DNA of 64,000 bases from G963663495 sp963663495 (lineage in GTDB: Bacteria; Bacteroidota; Rhodothermia; Rhodothermales; Bin80). The notes below the pieces were generated by a model, which saw only the letters and a list, made by a program, of their open reading frames with translations, was not told the DNA's origin and made no database searches. The stretch is taken from assembly GCA_963663495.1 (NCBI GenBank), contig OY760427.1, positions 3,596,001-3,660,000 on the forward strand, read 5' to 3'. The position numbers and the translations under genes are program-made. Below are positions 30,353 to 40,620 of the stretch, one piece after another (the first letter of the stretch is position 1; the number at the start of each line of letters is the position of its first letter).

Positions 30353-33300
30353 TTTATGGGGGAAGGGCAGGCCTTGCCACGGTTCTTTCTGAGGGTTCAA
30401 GAGGTACTCAAACAGAAGGTCCAGGCTTGAGGGCAAACGATCCTTGAGGTTATCAAGCTTTCCAAAATGTTTCGAATAGTGAGCGGCTAGTGTGCGAAAA
30501 CGCGATCGGTCATCCCCAGGGCGATCCATCGAAAGGTATCCGGTGTAATGGCTATTACCCACGTTTTCGTGCACATCCTCCCACGTTAGCGACCACACGG
30601 CAAATTTCTCTGACCACAAAAGGGCAGTCCTTTGTGCTGTATCAAACCCAATACGGTCATTATGATACTTGAAGCCGTCTGTGAATACGGCGACCGGCAA
30701 GACTTGGGGGTCTGATGGCCAGATGACAAAATCTGCCAGCGAGGGGATGCTGACGTTGTCCTCTTTTCCTAGCGAAGCTTGCGGTTCAATTTCAAAGTGC
30801 ACCTCACCATCAATGGTAAAGGTATATCCATCTTTACCGCGAACCACGGCACATCCAAATTCGCCACGCTTCTCTTGCTTGACGCGAGACTCTAACAGCG
30901 CAATGAACTTGTGTTCTAGGGTGCTATCCAGAAGCTTGTTGACCTTGACCTCGGAAAGTCCATCTATGAACTTCAGCTCATTTTGACGGTCAATGATCTT
31001 CGAGAATAAGGACAGAGCAGTGTCTCTCGAAATCTGCGTGTGACTCTGGCTGTTGCGGTACGCCAGCAGACACGCGTAGCAGCCGTCTCTTTCGCTGGTT
31101 TTAGAGATGTTTTCTGCCCCAGAAGGGTCGTCATTATCTGTTTCTGTGCTTATCGTACACTTGCACCCCGCTAGGGCGCTGGTGGCTCGCTTCAGGACCT
31201 CGATAAAGGTGCCCGGTTCCTTCATAAGGTCCTTGAGATAGCCCGTGCCGCCAGGGACGGTATCATACAGGAACACAAAGTGTTGACGGAACGATACCCC
31301 CTCTATGGGTTCGTCTTGCTCCGTGATCTTCAGGTGGTCTACGGCACCACCGAAATATTTCTTGAGTCCTAGTTGAAGACCAGCCACAAATGAAGCCACT
31401 TCTTTGCTGTTGCCGTCTGGGGAGGCTAATGGCAGGAGCATTCTGATGGCCTCGGTCTGTAGTTCGCGGTAGAGGTAGGTGGTTGACAGCGGCTTACCCT
31501 CGGCTCCTCTGTTCGAACAGGAATACGTGTGACCAACGAAGCCATTTTGGTCTCTGGTGGCACCGCATTTTTCGCAATACTTGAAGCCGGATCCAGACTT
31601 AGGTTGACCGGCGATCATCACGGACGGCTCCGTACCCCGGACCAATCCAAAATTGATGTGGCGGAACGTAGCCCTACGGAGGTACTCTACTCCAAACGGA
31701 ACCACATCTTCCTCGAGGCCGAACGCATCTCCTGTCTCCGTAGGCTCAAAGGATACCAGGATTCGATCAGAATAGAAGGTTGTTTTGCGCAGCTCAGTAT
31801 CATCGAATGACCGGCTCTTGCGGTCTTCTGATGTTGCAGCAACTTGTTCAAGTTCACGCATGTCTGCCTGCTGTCCGACATCGGACCATCCAGGACTGCC
31901 GCATGCAGGACACTTGCTTTTTTCCGGCGACGCCGTCATCTCGGCATGGGCGCATTGGTCACAGAAGCGCCATGGTTCGCGGTCGGAGGAGCTCAGGTCA
32001 AGCCGGGAGATTTCAATTCTTCGGCCCTCAGCGTAGAATGTGTTGCCAGGTGCCAACTCGCGTATGGCAGCTGCAGCCGGCCGGCTATAGGTAGCTGCAG
32101 GTGGGTTCTTGTCCTTGGACGCGCTATACACCTCCGACTGCAGAATGACACCCGGTTCCGGGAAAGAATAGTTGGGCAGCAGTCCTGCGTCGGTTAGGAA
32201 ATTGTACACATGCAGGTCTCGGATGCCCCGAAGCCGACTGCTAATGCATCGTTTTTCTTGTTCCAGGTTCCGTTTATCCCGATCATAATTCAGGTCCCTG
32301 GGCTTAGCCTCTAGCGATTTATCTCTTCGCTGGACTGCTCGTCTTCTTCTTACCAGCGCCTCAATATCAGCTTGGACTCGCTGGAGAGCTGCGTGAATAC
32401 GAAGCGGGAGGCCTTCGTCGGATAGGAACTGTCTTAAATGGCTCCGAGAGGTGTCGGAAAGCTCATCCTGGAACAGAGCAAAGAAGCCGTCCAAAATGCT
32501 CTGCCGGTTCCCCTTGATGTAGGTTATCCAATTGTCAGGGAATCGGGTTGCCTCAGGATTGCCAAGCCTGGAAAGAATGGACCTAAGCTTCGCAGGTACG
32601 GCCTCAGGGTCTGGGCTCCTGTCTACCCATCTATCCATTGAGTAGGCGGCAAGTTGTCGCTCCAGTACAGCCGGTGCATCCAGGAACACGCCTGGTGGAG
32701 TGACACCACCTGCAATCATCTCCTCGGGGTCCTCAAAAAAGTACAAGTCATGGGAGCGAGCATTGGCAAGCGTGTAGGAAATCGCGTTACCATCATGCCT
32801 GCCTGCGCGGCCAGTCCGTTGAAAGTAATTGGAAGAAGTGGGCGGGACGGAGCAGAGGATAAGCGAGGACAAGTCACCAATATCAATCCCAAGCTCCAAA
32901 GTGGGGGTACAGGAGATGATGTTGGGATGCCAGGGGGCATTCCCCTGGATGAATCGTTGCTCCAACTCTTCCCGTGTTTGCCGTGTGAGGATTCCGGTAT
33001 GTTCTCTGGCGACTATTCGCTTGATGTCGGCGGTTTGGTACAGATTGCGATAGTAGTCGGTGGTGCGTCCGTCGGAGCGCCCATAATTCCCTGTGCATGA
33101 GAAGGACATGCACGGTGCGTCGGCCCAGAGGCCTTGCTCCCAATCTACGACAGTCAGTTCGTGGCCGCAGGTCGAACAATGGTAGCGGTGGACATCGGTT
33201 GACAACCGCAGCGCGCTGCCGGGAATGGACCACACGCGCTTTCCTTTTACGTAGTGGCAGTTAAGCAAGCTCGCCTCTTCCAATTTCTCGATGACAAGGC

Positions 33301-35992
33301 CTATCACCACCGCATCCAATCCTGTCACCGCATTCTCGGGTGCGAGGCACTTTGTTTGCCAAGCACTAAACCAGGTTCGTTGTCTACGTTGAACAATCGA
33401 CCGAAACCGCTTGCTCTTACCGTCCGTGACGAACACCGGGGTTCGTCTGCCGGCCCTTCTAGGCAGGTACGGTACGTTGGGGGGTTGCATTTTTCGTGGG
33501 TCCCCCATGCTGGTGATATAGCCTTTCAAGGCATCGTGATAAACTCCGCCGCCCACCCGCAAGTGGTACAGGAGTCCTGTGAGAAATTGCTCAACCTGGT
33601 GTTCTGTCAGTGACTTAAGCCCGCCGACTTCATTGCGGAGCGGTTCCAGAATCGCCTCCCGCGCGGCATGAAGGAGCCTCGGGCGGGGAGCCGCAGCTGC
33701 CACAAGAACCTTCTCCAGACTTCTGCCTATTCGAGCCCAGTGACCGAATGCCTTGAACACCTCCCAATGCAGCCTTTCGGCAATTTCGCTGGGGAGATCG
33801 GAATCGGATGGGAGCTTATCGTTATCCTCCAGTCGGTCATATTCAGCGTGAGAAAGTAGGTCGGGCGCGATGAATGTCCCCACGAAAGCGTCGTTCTCAT
33901 AATTGCGACGGAGCGATGCACAAAAGCCATCGGCCGCTTCCTCCAATGTTTGGGCTTCTTCCACGGAACGTAAGTACTGCGCCAAGGCGCTGCGGACCGT
34001 AAACTGGAATGTGCGACCCTGGAAGAACCCAGCGCGATGCGAAGCATCCTGAACGGAATCCGAAAAGGCCAACAGCTTCTTGTCGCCATTGTATTGTGAC
34101 GCGAACACCTGACTGGCAATTACCGCAGATATGCTCGATGCTTGTGCCCCGACAATACTGATACCATAGTGCGAGTCACAGTTTGGGCATTCTGGGTAGG
34201 CCTTGGAACGACCATTGGTCGTGCTTATGAGGTCTGGGACAAATACACAAATTAGGTCACCTGCATTGTTGCACGGGCAGTCTAGGTGCTTTCGGTGGAG
34301 CGATAGGCAATGTGCGCACAGGAAGTACACCTTCCCATCCCGCCGGTCTTCCCATTCTTCCTGCTCACCCGGGAAGATCAGGCATAGATCGGGTTGGTTG
34401 TCAAAAAAAGCGGCGTAAAAGGCAGTTAGATCGCGTCGGATATTGTGGTCATTCTGTCGCCGGGTTCCTCCCCATGCCGCGGTTCCGCAGTTGCGGCATA
34501 GCACCATGGGTAGATGGCTTGTGGCATCTTCTTCGTCATTGTCCATGACGTCATTCGCCCACGTCATTTGTACTTCTTGCTCCACTGACGCTACCATCCG
34601 CCTCATTTCGCGGATCCAAACCTCAAGACGAATATCCACCAGAGGACGGCTTCGGTTGGCGTCTGGATGACGTGCCACGCTGGTGAGTGCCAGCAGACTC
34701 TCTAGAATTCTCTGCTTTCCATCCGACGCGGCGTTCCTGGTTATTGGATTATTCTGAGTCAGGCGCTGAGCGACCTCGTCCATGGATAGCGTCCTACCTT
34801 TCAGAATGACGAGCAAATTCCTGAATGCAGGCAGCTGCATCATGCGTTCTCCCAACTGCGCATGGAGTTCCGGCTCCGTGACGCGTTCCGGCGCAATGGG
34901 CTCGCGGAACCATTGCGCATACTGCCCGGCCACATATTCATTCGGACCCGAATATTGAGTCGGGTCGAGCGGACCACCAGGCGCAAAGTCGGTGGGTATG
35001 TCGGTGGGGCTAATCAACTTATCTTCCAAAAACTGACCTGCCGTGACACGATGCTCGCGGATGATGGCATTGGAGTCAAACTCACAGTCGAATATTTTAC
35101 CGGCGTACTCGCGCAATCCCTGCGTGGCTTGGTCTCCTACCCCGAGCGTGGCCGAAGTGCCTACAGGGCAGGCATCGGGTGATTGCAATCGTGCTTTCAG
35201 CCTACGCAATAGGCATGCGAGGTCGGTGCCTTGTGCACCATCAAACGTGTGGAGCTCGTCTACGACCAGAAATCGCAATGTACCAGGGCTGTTTTTTGCC
35301 CAGAGCAATGCGTCTCTTCCCCGGACCATCAGTAGGTCCAGCATCTTATAATTCGTCAGCAAGATGTCGGGAGGCTCATCGCGCATCATGTCTCTTGACG
35401 TGATTATGCTGGTTTCCGACATGAGCGCTTGCGGCTCCTTGTCATCGCCTCCGATAAACAGCCCGGCCCGCACGTTTCCTTTCAGGCTTTCCGTGTTGTA
35501 AATCAGGCGGGCAATGCGGCGTGCCTGGTCTGTTGCCAGAGCGTTCATTGGATAGATCAGAATCGCCTTGATTCCCTTCTTGCCTGCATTTTGCCGGCAT
35601 TGTTCCAGAATGGGGAGTAGGAATGCCTCGGTCTTTCCAGAGCCGGTACCTGTAGCAACAATGGTGGGCTTTGGCTCATCGGCAGTAAGCCTTTCAAAGG
35701 CCAGTTCCTGGTGCTTGTACGGCTGGAACTGAAGGGGTATTTCAGGAAACCACTCGCCTCCATGAGTCCCTTTTTCAAAAGGCAGGTGTAGGGTCAGGTA
35801 CGGGCCCTTGAAGGGCCTGCCGCTCGTTATCAGTCGGTCAAGTGTGCCCTTAAATGCCCTTGTGGTGCAGTGGAATGTGGTACTCAAATAGTCTCCGAGC
35901 ACTTTCCTGGCCTCCGCGGCGAGCACGGAGGGTATCATGATGTCCCTGCGTCCCATGTCGCCTGACCTACCGTTGGTTTGATCTGTACTCAC
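30242..35992 (-). CDS. DUF1998-containing DEAD-type helicase with nuclease-like region, DISARM-like; C-terminus disrupted
   Basis: The GTG at 35992 overlaps the methylase stop by 4 nt. Walker A ATGTGSGKT is at residues 113-121, the helicase box VVDELHTF near 245, and motif VI (FQRTGRAGR) in the middle. Zinc-binding pairs (FCDQCAHAE, CPACGSPGW, CEKCG) and the DUF1998 hallmarks YDTVPGGTGYLKDL and CYACLLAYRNS follow. After these comes a restriction-nuclease-like stretch (ADFVIWPSDP, VAVFTDGFKYH). Native coding ends near residue 1879 (WQGLPFPHK); the last 37 codons are read-through into the inserted element. By family knowledge it is a translocase of a phage-restriction complex, perhaps equivalent to DrmA and DrmB in one chain. 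Confidence 0.85.
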   Translation of the reverse strand: MSTDQTNGRSGDMGRRDIMIPSVLAAEARKVLGDYLSTTFHCTTRAFKGTLDRLITSGRPFKGPYLTLHLPFEKGTHGGEWFPEIPLQFQPYKHQELAFERLTADEPKPTIVATGTGSGKTEAFLLPILEQCRQNAGKKGIKAILIYPMNALATDQARRIARLIYNTESLKGNVRAGLFIGGDDKEPQALMSETSIITSRDMMRDEPPDILLTNYKMLDLLMVRGRDALLWAKNSPGTLRFLVVDELHTFDGAQGTDLACLLRRLKARLQSPDACPVGTSATLGVGDQATQGLREYAGKIFDCEFDSNAIIREHRVTAGQFLEDKLISPTDIPTDFAPGGPLDPTQYSGPNEYVAGQYAQWFREPIAPERVTEPELHAQLGERMMQLPAFRNLLVILKGRTLSMDEVAQRLTQNNPITRNAASDGKQRILESLLALTSVARHPDANRSRPLVDIRLEVWIREMRRMVASVEQEVQMTWANDVMDNDEEDATSHLPMVLCRNCGTAAWGGTRRQNDHNIRRDLTAFYAAFFDNQPDLCLIFPGEQEEWEDRRDGKVYFLCAHCLSLHRKHLDCPCNNAGDLICVFVPDLISTTNGRSKAYPECPNCDSHYGISIVGAQASSISAVIASQVFASQYNGDKKLLAFSDSVQDASHRAGFFQGRTFQFTVRSALAQYLRSVEEAQTLEEAADGFCASLRRNYENDAFVGTFIAPDLLSHAEYDRLEDNDKLPSDSDLPSEIAERLHWEVFKAFGHWARIGRSLEKVLVAAAAPRPRLLHAAREAILEPLRNEVGGLKSLTEHQVEQFLTGLLYHLRVGGGVYHDALKGYITSMGDPRKMQPPNVPYLPRRAGRRTPVFVTDGKSKRFRSIVQRRQRTWFSAWQTKCLAPENAVTGLDAVVIGLVIEKLEEASLLNCHYVKGKRVWSIPGSALRLSTDVHRYHCSTCGHELTVVDWEQGLWADAPCMSFSCTGNYGRSDGRTTDYYRNLYQTADIKRIVAREHTGILTRQTREELEQRFIQGNAPWHPNIISCTPTLELGIDIGDLSSLILCSVPPTSSNYFQRTGRAGRHDGNAISYTLANARSHDLYFFEDPEEMIAGGVTPPGVFLDAPAVLERQLAAYSMDRWVDRSPDPEAVPAKLRSILSRLGNPEATRFPDNWITYIKGNRQSILDGFFALFQDELSDTSRSHLRQFLSDEGLPLRIHAALQRVQADIEALVRRRRAVQRRDKSLEAKPRDLNYDRDKRNLEQEKRCISSRLRGIRDLHVYNFLTDAGLLPNYSFPEPGVILQSEVYSASKDKNPPAATYSRPAAAAIRELAPGNTFYAEGRRIEISRLDLSSSDREPWRFCDQCAHAEMTASPEKSKCPACGSPGWSDVGQQADMRELEQVAATSEDRKSRSFDDTELRKTTFYSDRILVSFEPTETGDAFGLEEDVVPFGVEYLRRATFRHINFGLVRGTEPSVMIAGQPKSGSGFKYCEKCGATRDQNGFVGHTYSCSNRGAEGKPLSTTYLYRELQTEAIRMLLPLASPDGNSKEVASFVAGLQLGLKKYFGGAVDHLKITEQDEPIEGVSFRQHFVFLYDTVPGGTGYLKDLMKEPGTFIEVLKRATSALAGCKCTISTETDNDDPSGAENISKTSERDGCYACLLAYRNSQSHTQISRDTALSLFSKIIDRQNELKFIDGLSEVKVNKLLDSTLEHKFIALLESRVKQEKRGEFGCAVVRGKDGYTFTIDGEVHFEIEPQASLGKEDNVSIPSLADFVIWPSDPQVLPVAVFTDGFKYHNDRIGFDTAQRTALLWSEKFAVWSLTWEDVHENVGNSHYTGYLSMDRPGDDRSRFRTLAAHYSKHFGKLDNLKDRLPSSLDLLFEYLLNPQKEPWQGLPFPHKSSITVRLFVSSGQLSLAWLSEYLGYFDLTGMVCDLR

Positions 35993-38900
35993 GCCCGTAC
36001 CTTAAAGTGCTCCCAGGCCTCGGCGTAGTCTGCTTCGCGGTCGCAGCGGTCGAAGGGTGCGTGGTATTTCACGGTTCGCAGCGCGGGTTCGTCAGTTAGC
36101 GTGGTATCAGGGAAGGTCTTTGTTATCATTCCTTCCCTCATGTCACGGACATCTTCCCATCCAAGGGCGATGCTCGTTTCGGTCCTGCCGAGGGCGTGCA
36201 CGCCGTAGCATCGATCACTACGCACGGCTTTGCGCGGTAGTCCGACGCCACTCATGCCTTTACTCGCGGTGAAGACGATTCGTCCTGTCTGGTCGTACCA
36301 GGTGTCGTTTTCGTAGTGGCGCATGACAGGGAACTGGGCTCTGTAGACGGCTTGCAGCTCTTCCAGGGTAATGCCGCATTCGATGGCAAACAGCACATCC
36401 AGTTCCACTAGTGCCTGCCGGCGGGCGAAGTCCGTACGCAGCGGGCTTGCTGCGGACCATGGTGCTGCTTGCCTTGCAAACCAGGCCGGATCAAGCCGCG
36501 CGTCGTTTCGGGTCCAGGGACGCGGACATTCCATGTCACAGAAGGCGTTCCATAGCGCGGCGTAGTCTTCGGTCAGGCATACCAATCCCAGTACCCTAGC
36601 AGCTGCATCTGTATGTGTACGTAATGTATAGGGGGGGGGCAAGGGGAGGTCTGTCCAATCTCTGAGCAAGTCTGATCGGCCACCCGTCTTAATAACGGCA
36701 TCCGAGGCAATGGTCAGCAAGCCGCCAACCGCCGCAACAAGATCTTCATTGGTTCGGAATACGCCAGCGGTAACAGTATGTATATACGCCACCCCGGGCG
36801 GCACCACCGCCGGACTCAGTGTCCGCTCGCTGGCAGGGCCGATCATTCTCCTAAACACCACCCTATACTTCTCGGTCACCGGCGTGCTCTTGTCCCACGG
36901 TAGCCGTCGTACTCTCCGGGCATACTCCTCCCGGGAGCAGGCCCGCACGTAGTTGGATCGTGGACGGTAGTCTGGCGGAAGCGTAGTCAAGTCCAGCACG
37001 GAGTAGTCGGCGTTGGTCTTACAACCCGGGTTGGGTGTCTTGTAGAAAGGGTTCCCCACAAAGAAGTGCGGCCCCGAGTATATCAGCTCCTCTGCAAAGC
37101 CGGTCTCGCGGCGGATTGTGCCGTCCTTTTGCGCGTTGGTCTCGCCCCACAGAGTATGCGACATAACCTCCCCTTCCATATCCCGCACCTTTCGCGGGTA
37201 GTCCGCCAGCTTCTGTAGCACACCCAGTGCTTGCCGGGAGTGCACCGCAGGCAGCTTCGCCTCCTCCGGCCTTCCTCCGTACAGTTTGGCAAACAAGGCC
37301 AATTCCTTTTTGCCTACCGTTACGATGCGGCTCCGGTGTCCGGACAGATCCCACTGGTTGTCGTCTGTCTTGATTCCCGGCACCTCCCCGTAGTCGTCGT
37401 GCGCATATGCCGCCTCCACCGTCTCGGGATGGAATAGGTTCGCCATGGTGTCAAATCCCACCTCGCGCTCCTGACTGTAGATATTGACGCTGTACTTGGT
37501 GTGGTGATCTACCTCAGCAAACAGATGCCGCTCATTGATAAACTGAAAATGCCTACGTACCCTCCGGTACAGCACCTGCCGCAGTCTCCCTCCCTTGGCA
37601 TCGTCGTACACCCCCTCCGGATGCAGCAGCCCCGCCGCCTGCGTCGATAGCTCCCATGCCAGCGTAACAAAGCACTTGTACAGATTGGTCTTCGTGCCTT
37701 GCAGCAGGGGATAGTTCTGCATGGCATTCAGGAACGCCTGCGTGGCGCTGGCCTCTTCGTATGCCTGTATGTAGCGCGCGCGGTACAGCGGGTTCTGGAG
37801 GTACGCCTCCCGATGGTGTACCAGGTCGGAGGCGCTGATTTTGCGCAGCACCAGCTCCGGCTCCAGGTCTCCCATGATGCCCCCTTCCTTCCATGCCACC
37901 TTTACCCATGGAGGATTCCCCAACACCACATCAAAGCCGCCCCGGTCTGCAAACAAATCCGCATACTCCAATTGCCAGTGATGAAACCTGTACCGCTGGC
38001 TCAGCTCTCGCACCAGTGCCAGCCGCGGGCGCTCCTCCTCCAGCTTGGCCAGGTCCACATATCCCAGCTCATCCCGCACCTGATCTTCCTCCGCAAACAG
38101 CGGCAACTGCTCCTGCGCTACCGGTCCGGGCAAGGCCTCCCTGCCGGTAAGGAGCAGCTCAATATCGGACAGGTACTGCGCACGCGCGGGTAGTAACTCG
38201 GCCTGCTCCACTGGCCAGAACCATAGCGCACACCAGTAGTCCATCACCTGCTTCAATCTGCGGTAGGCTCCCGCATTGCCTTCTCCTGTCCGCAGCTCCT
38301 GTTCCAGGATATGATCCTTCTCTTTGGTGGATGACTGCTGCGCTGTTGGGGCAGGCTGCCCGTAGACCGCGAATCCATCTGTTGTCCTGTGCTCCAGGCG
38401 ACGCAAGTCCACCACATGCCGCTCCCACAACAGGTCCACCCCTGCCGCTATGCGCTCCAGGCGATTGGTCTCTGCCATCGTGTGCGGACGCGTGAATGCC
38501 TTCCTCCATTCCGCCATGTGCCTAAAGGACTCCGGCTCCAGCTGCTTTACCGCCTTGTCCCTATACGAAGCCATCCCCGAGTCTCCCACCAGAAAATGGT
38601 AGATGCCGTCCTCTGGACGCCCATCGGCAAACGAGACCGCCTCGCTCTTCCACCAGGCCCTCTTGCGCAGCAAATGCGCAGGGTACCCCTTGCGCCATGC
38701 TCCTACAAGCGAGTTGCCGCACTTTAGCTGATTCCCAAACCACGGCACAAACCCACCCGGCACCAGCGTACCCAGCCATAGCGACACCTCGGCCAACTCC
38801 ACCGCTACCGGGTTCAGGTCCACCCCGTATACATTGTTGTCGGCCAGAAACATCTTCACCCGCTGCTTTTCCTCTGCGTACCGATCGGGCAGCAGCGTCT

Positions 38901-40620
38901 CGCTCCGCTCCCTCTGCTTCCTCCGCAGGTAGGCGTCTGCCAACTGTGACAGGGCCTCATTAAGAAATGCCGCCGACCCCAGGGCCGGCTCGCAAATCGT
39001 CAGCTGCAGGAGCTCGTCTGCCGACTTGCCCGATAGTACCTCCTCCAAGGCATACCGCACCACACACTGCGTGAGCGATTCCGGTGTGTAGTACGAGGCC
39101 GACATCTCGCGGTCCCGTCCTGCCAGCCGATAGACAAAGCTCCCCTTGGGATAGTACTTCGATGTGCCGTCCTGGTTATAGACCCGCTCGTCGTCGCTAT
39201 AGTCTTCGACCTGCTCTTCGAACACGAAGTAGGCCTGAGACAGCACATCGTGGTCGTCGCGCGCCTTCTTTACCTCGTACAGGTCGCGTTCGGCAAAGAA
39301 CCCCCGGTAGGACAGCAAGCCCTCATACACCGCACCCAACTGGTTGATGCCCAGTTGCGCGTAGGAGATACGTCCGACCTGCCGCTTGCGACCGGAGGAC
39401 AAAGACATCAGCCGTATGATGCGTTGCCAAACATGGTTGCGTATCGGCACCTTGTCCAGTGTAGGGGTCTGCTCCGGGTCGAAGAGATGGCTTTTCAAGG
39501 GAGCAATCTCAAACGTATTGAATATGGGCGTCTCCACATCCCCCTGCCGTCCGCCATCAAAGCCGTAGTAGAGCATCCGGAACAGGTGCCGGATGGATAT
39601 ATCGAAGAAGGTGCCGTTGCGTGCCCTGTCGGTGTCCAGCTGGACCAGTTCCAGGTCGCGCAGCTTCTCGAGGCTGTAGCCGTTGCGGTATACCTTCGCC
39701 TTGAGGGGGAGGTAGCCCAGCTCCGGTCGTGCTTCGATGTAGAACAGGAACAGCAGTCGGTACATGTAGCGCAGGCACTCTCCGGTAAGTGAGTCTGCCA
39801 GGTCCTTGCCGTAGACGCCCTGGTGGGCGGTATCGCGCAGGTACCACACGGCCTCGTTGCCCAGAAGCTCGATGGATTCGCGCAGGGCATACTTGAGGTC
39901 CTGGGAAACGGCATGGGCATGGCGGTGGGACTGTTCGCTAAGGGTGTCCAGCAACGTAGCACCGGACGCAGGGCAGAGGCTGTTGCGGTGCAGCAGTGCA
40001 CAGGTAGCCTGTAGGGTGCGGGTATCGGACCGGTCCAGGATCTCGTTCCAGTCGAAGTGCAGGGCCCGGCGTCCAGACCACTTGGATCGGTCAAACAGTG
40101 TGAGCGCGTGCAACGAAGCGACGATGACCCATCGGGGAGGGTCGTCGTCAAAGAAGAGGGCATCGTTGATGAGCTTGCCAAGCGTCCACTCCTTGCGGGC
40201 GAACTCGTCTTGCAAATGATGCACCGGTAGCTCGAGCATGTCGTCTTCGTCACCGAAGGCTTCCACTACCAGCAGCCGCGGCGGGCCGTGTAGCGAGGTA
40301 TTGACCGACGAGAGGAGGGGGACATGCGCCACACTGGTCTCGTGCAGGCGCGTGTTCAAGCCGTAGTCCAGCGCCTGCAGGAGACGCTTCAGAAAGGAGC
40401 GCTGGATGTGCAGCCGCTGCTCGTCGCTGCGGGAATGTTCCGCTTCACTGCAGGCCTGGAAGTAGGGTTGCTTCAGTTGCCGCAGCCGGTCCCATGGCGG
40501 GCGCTCAGACTGGCGCCACTCCTTGAGCTGCCCCTGCAGATCCCGCTCCAGTACCGACGCCAAATAGTGGCTGGAGTAAAACTCATTCTCGTTCGTGATC
40601 CCCGATAAATCCAGCGGCAT
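35989..40620 (-). CDS. drmMI: Large N6-adenine DNA methylase, DISARM DrmMI-like
   Basis: The ATG at 40620 (MPLDLSGITNENEFYSS) lies just after the helicase stop; a TTG at 40638 is a weaker choice. The 1,543 residues contain an N-terminal helical region, a SAM-binding motif (CEPALGSAAFLNEAL, YGVDLNPVAVELAEVSLWLGT) and the catalytic NPPW (FDVVLGNPPWVKV), followed by a target-recognition-like C-terminal region. It is organised like Eco57I-type methylases found in class 1 DISARM, where the enzyme marks host DNA. The frame is intact and it overlaps the DUF1998 gene by 4 nt. The DISARM name is my assignment; a related unnamed system is equally possible. Confidence 0.82.
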   Translation of the reverse strand: MPLDLSGITNENEFYSSHYLASVLERDLQGQLKEWRQSERPPWDRLRQLKQPYFQACSEAEHSRSDEQRLHIQRSFLKRLLQALDYGLNTRLHETSVAHVPLLSSVNTSLHGPPRLLVVEAFGDEDDMLELPVHHLQDEFARKEWTLGKLINDALFFDDDPPRWVIVASLHALTLFDRSKWSGRRALHFDWNEILDRSDTRTLQATCALLHRNSLCPASGATLLDTLSEQSHRHAHAVSQDLKYALRESIELLGNEAVWYLRDTAHQGVYGKDLADSLTGECLRYMYRLLFLFYIEARPELGYLPLKAKVYRNGYSLEKLRDLELVQLDTDRARNGTFFDISIRHLFRMLYYGFDGGRQGDVETPIFNTFEIAPLKSHLFDPEQTPTLDKVPIRNHVWQRIIRLMSLSSGRKRQVGRISYAQLGINQLGAVYEGLLSYRGFFAERDLYEVKKARDDHDVLSQAYFVFEEQVEDYSDDERVYNQDGTSKYYPKGSFVYRLAGRDREMSASYYTPESLTQCVVRYALEEVLSGKSADELLQLTICEPALGSAAFLNEALSQLADAYLRRKQRERSETLLPDRYAEEKQRVKMFLADNNVYGVDLNPVAVELAEVSLWLGTLVPGGFVPWFGNQLKCGNSLVGAWRKGYPAHLLRKRAWWKSEAVSFADGRPEDGIYHFLVGDSGMASYRDKAVKQLEPESFRHMAEWRKAFTRPHTMAETNRLERIAAGVDLLWERHVVDLRRLEHRTTDGFAVYGQPAPTAQQSSTKEKDHILEQELRTGEGNAGAYRRLKQVMDYWCALWFWPVEQAELLPARAQYLSDIELLLTGREALPGPVAQEQLPLFAEEDQVRDELGYVDLAKLEEERPRLALVRELSQRYRFHHWQLEYADLFADRGGFDVVLGNPPWVKVAWKEGGIMGDLEPELVLRKISASDLVHHREAYLQNPLYRARYIQAYEEASATQAFLNAMQNYPLLQGTKTNLYKCFVTLAWELSTQAAGLLHPEGVYDDAKGGRLRQVLYRRVRRHFQFINERHLFAEVDHHTKYSVNIYSQEREVGFDTMANLFHPETVEAAYAHDDYGEVPGIKTDDNQWDLSGHRSRIVTVGKKELALFAKLYGGRPEEAKLPAVHSRQALGVLQKLADYPRKVRDMEGEVMSHTLWGETNAQKDGTIRRETGFAEELIYSGPHFFVGNPFYKTPNPGCKTNADYSVLDLTTLPPDYRPRSNYVRACSREEYARRVRRLPWDKSTPVTEKYRVVFRRMIGPASERTLSPAVVPPGVAYIHTVTAGVFRTNEDLVAAVGGLLTIASDAVIKTGGRSDLLRDWTDLPLPPPYTLRTHTDAAARVLGLVCLTEDYAALWNAFCDMECPRPWTRNDARLDPAWFARQAAPWSAASPLRTDFARRQALVELDVLFAIECGITLEELQAVYRAQFPVMRHYENDTWYDQTGRIVFTASKGMSGVGLPRKAVRSDRCYGVHALGRTETSIALGWEDVRDMREGMITKTFPDTTLTDEPALRTVKYHAPFDRCDREADYAEAWEHFKVRA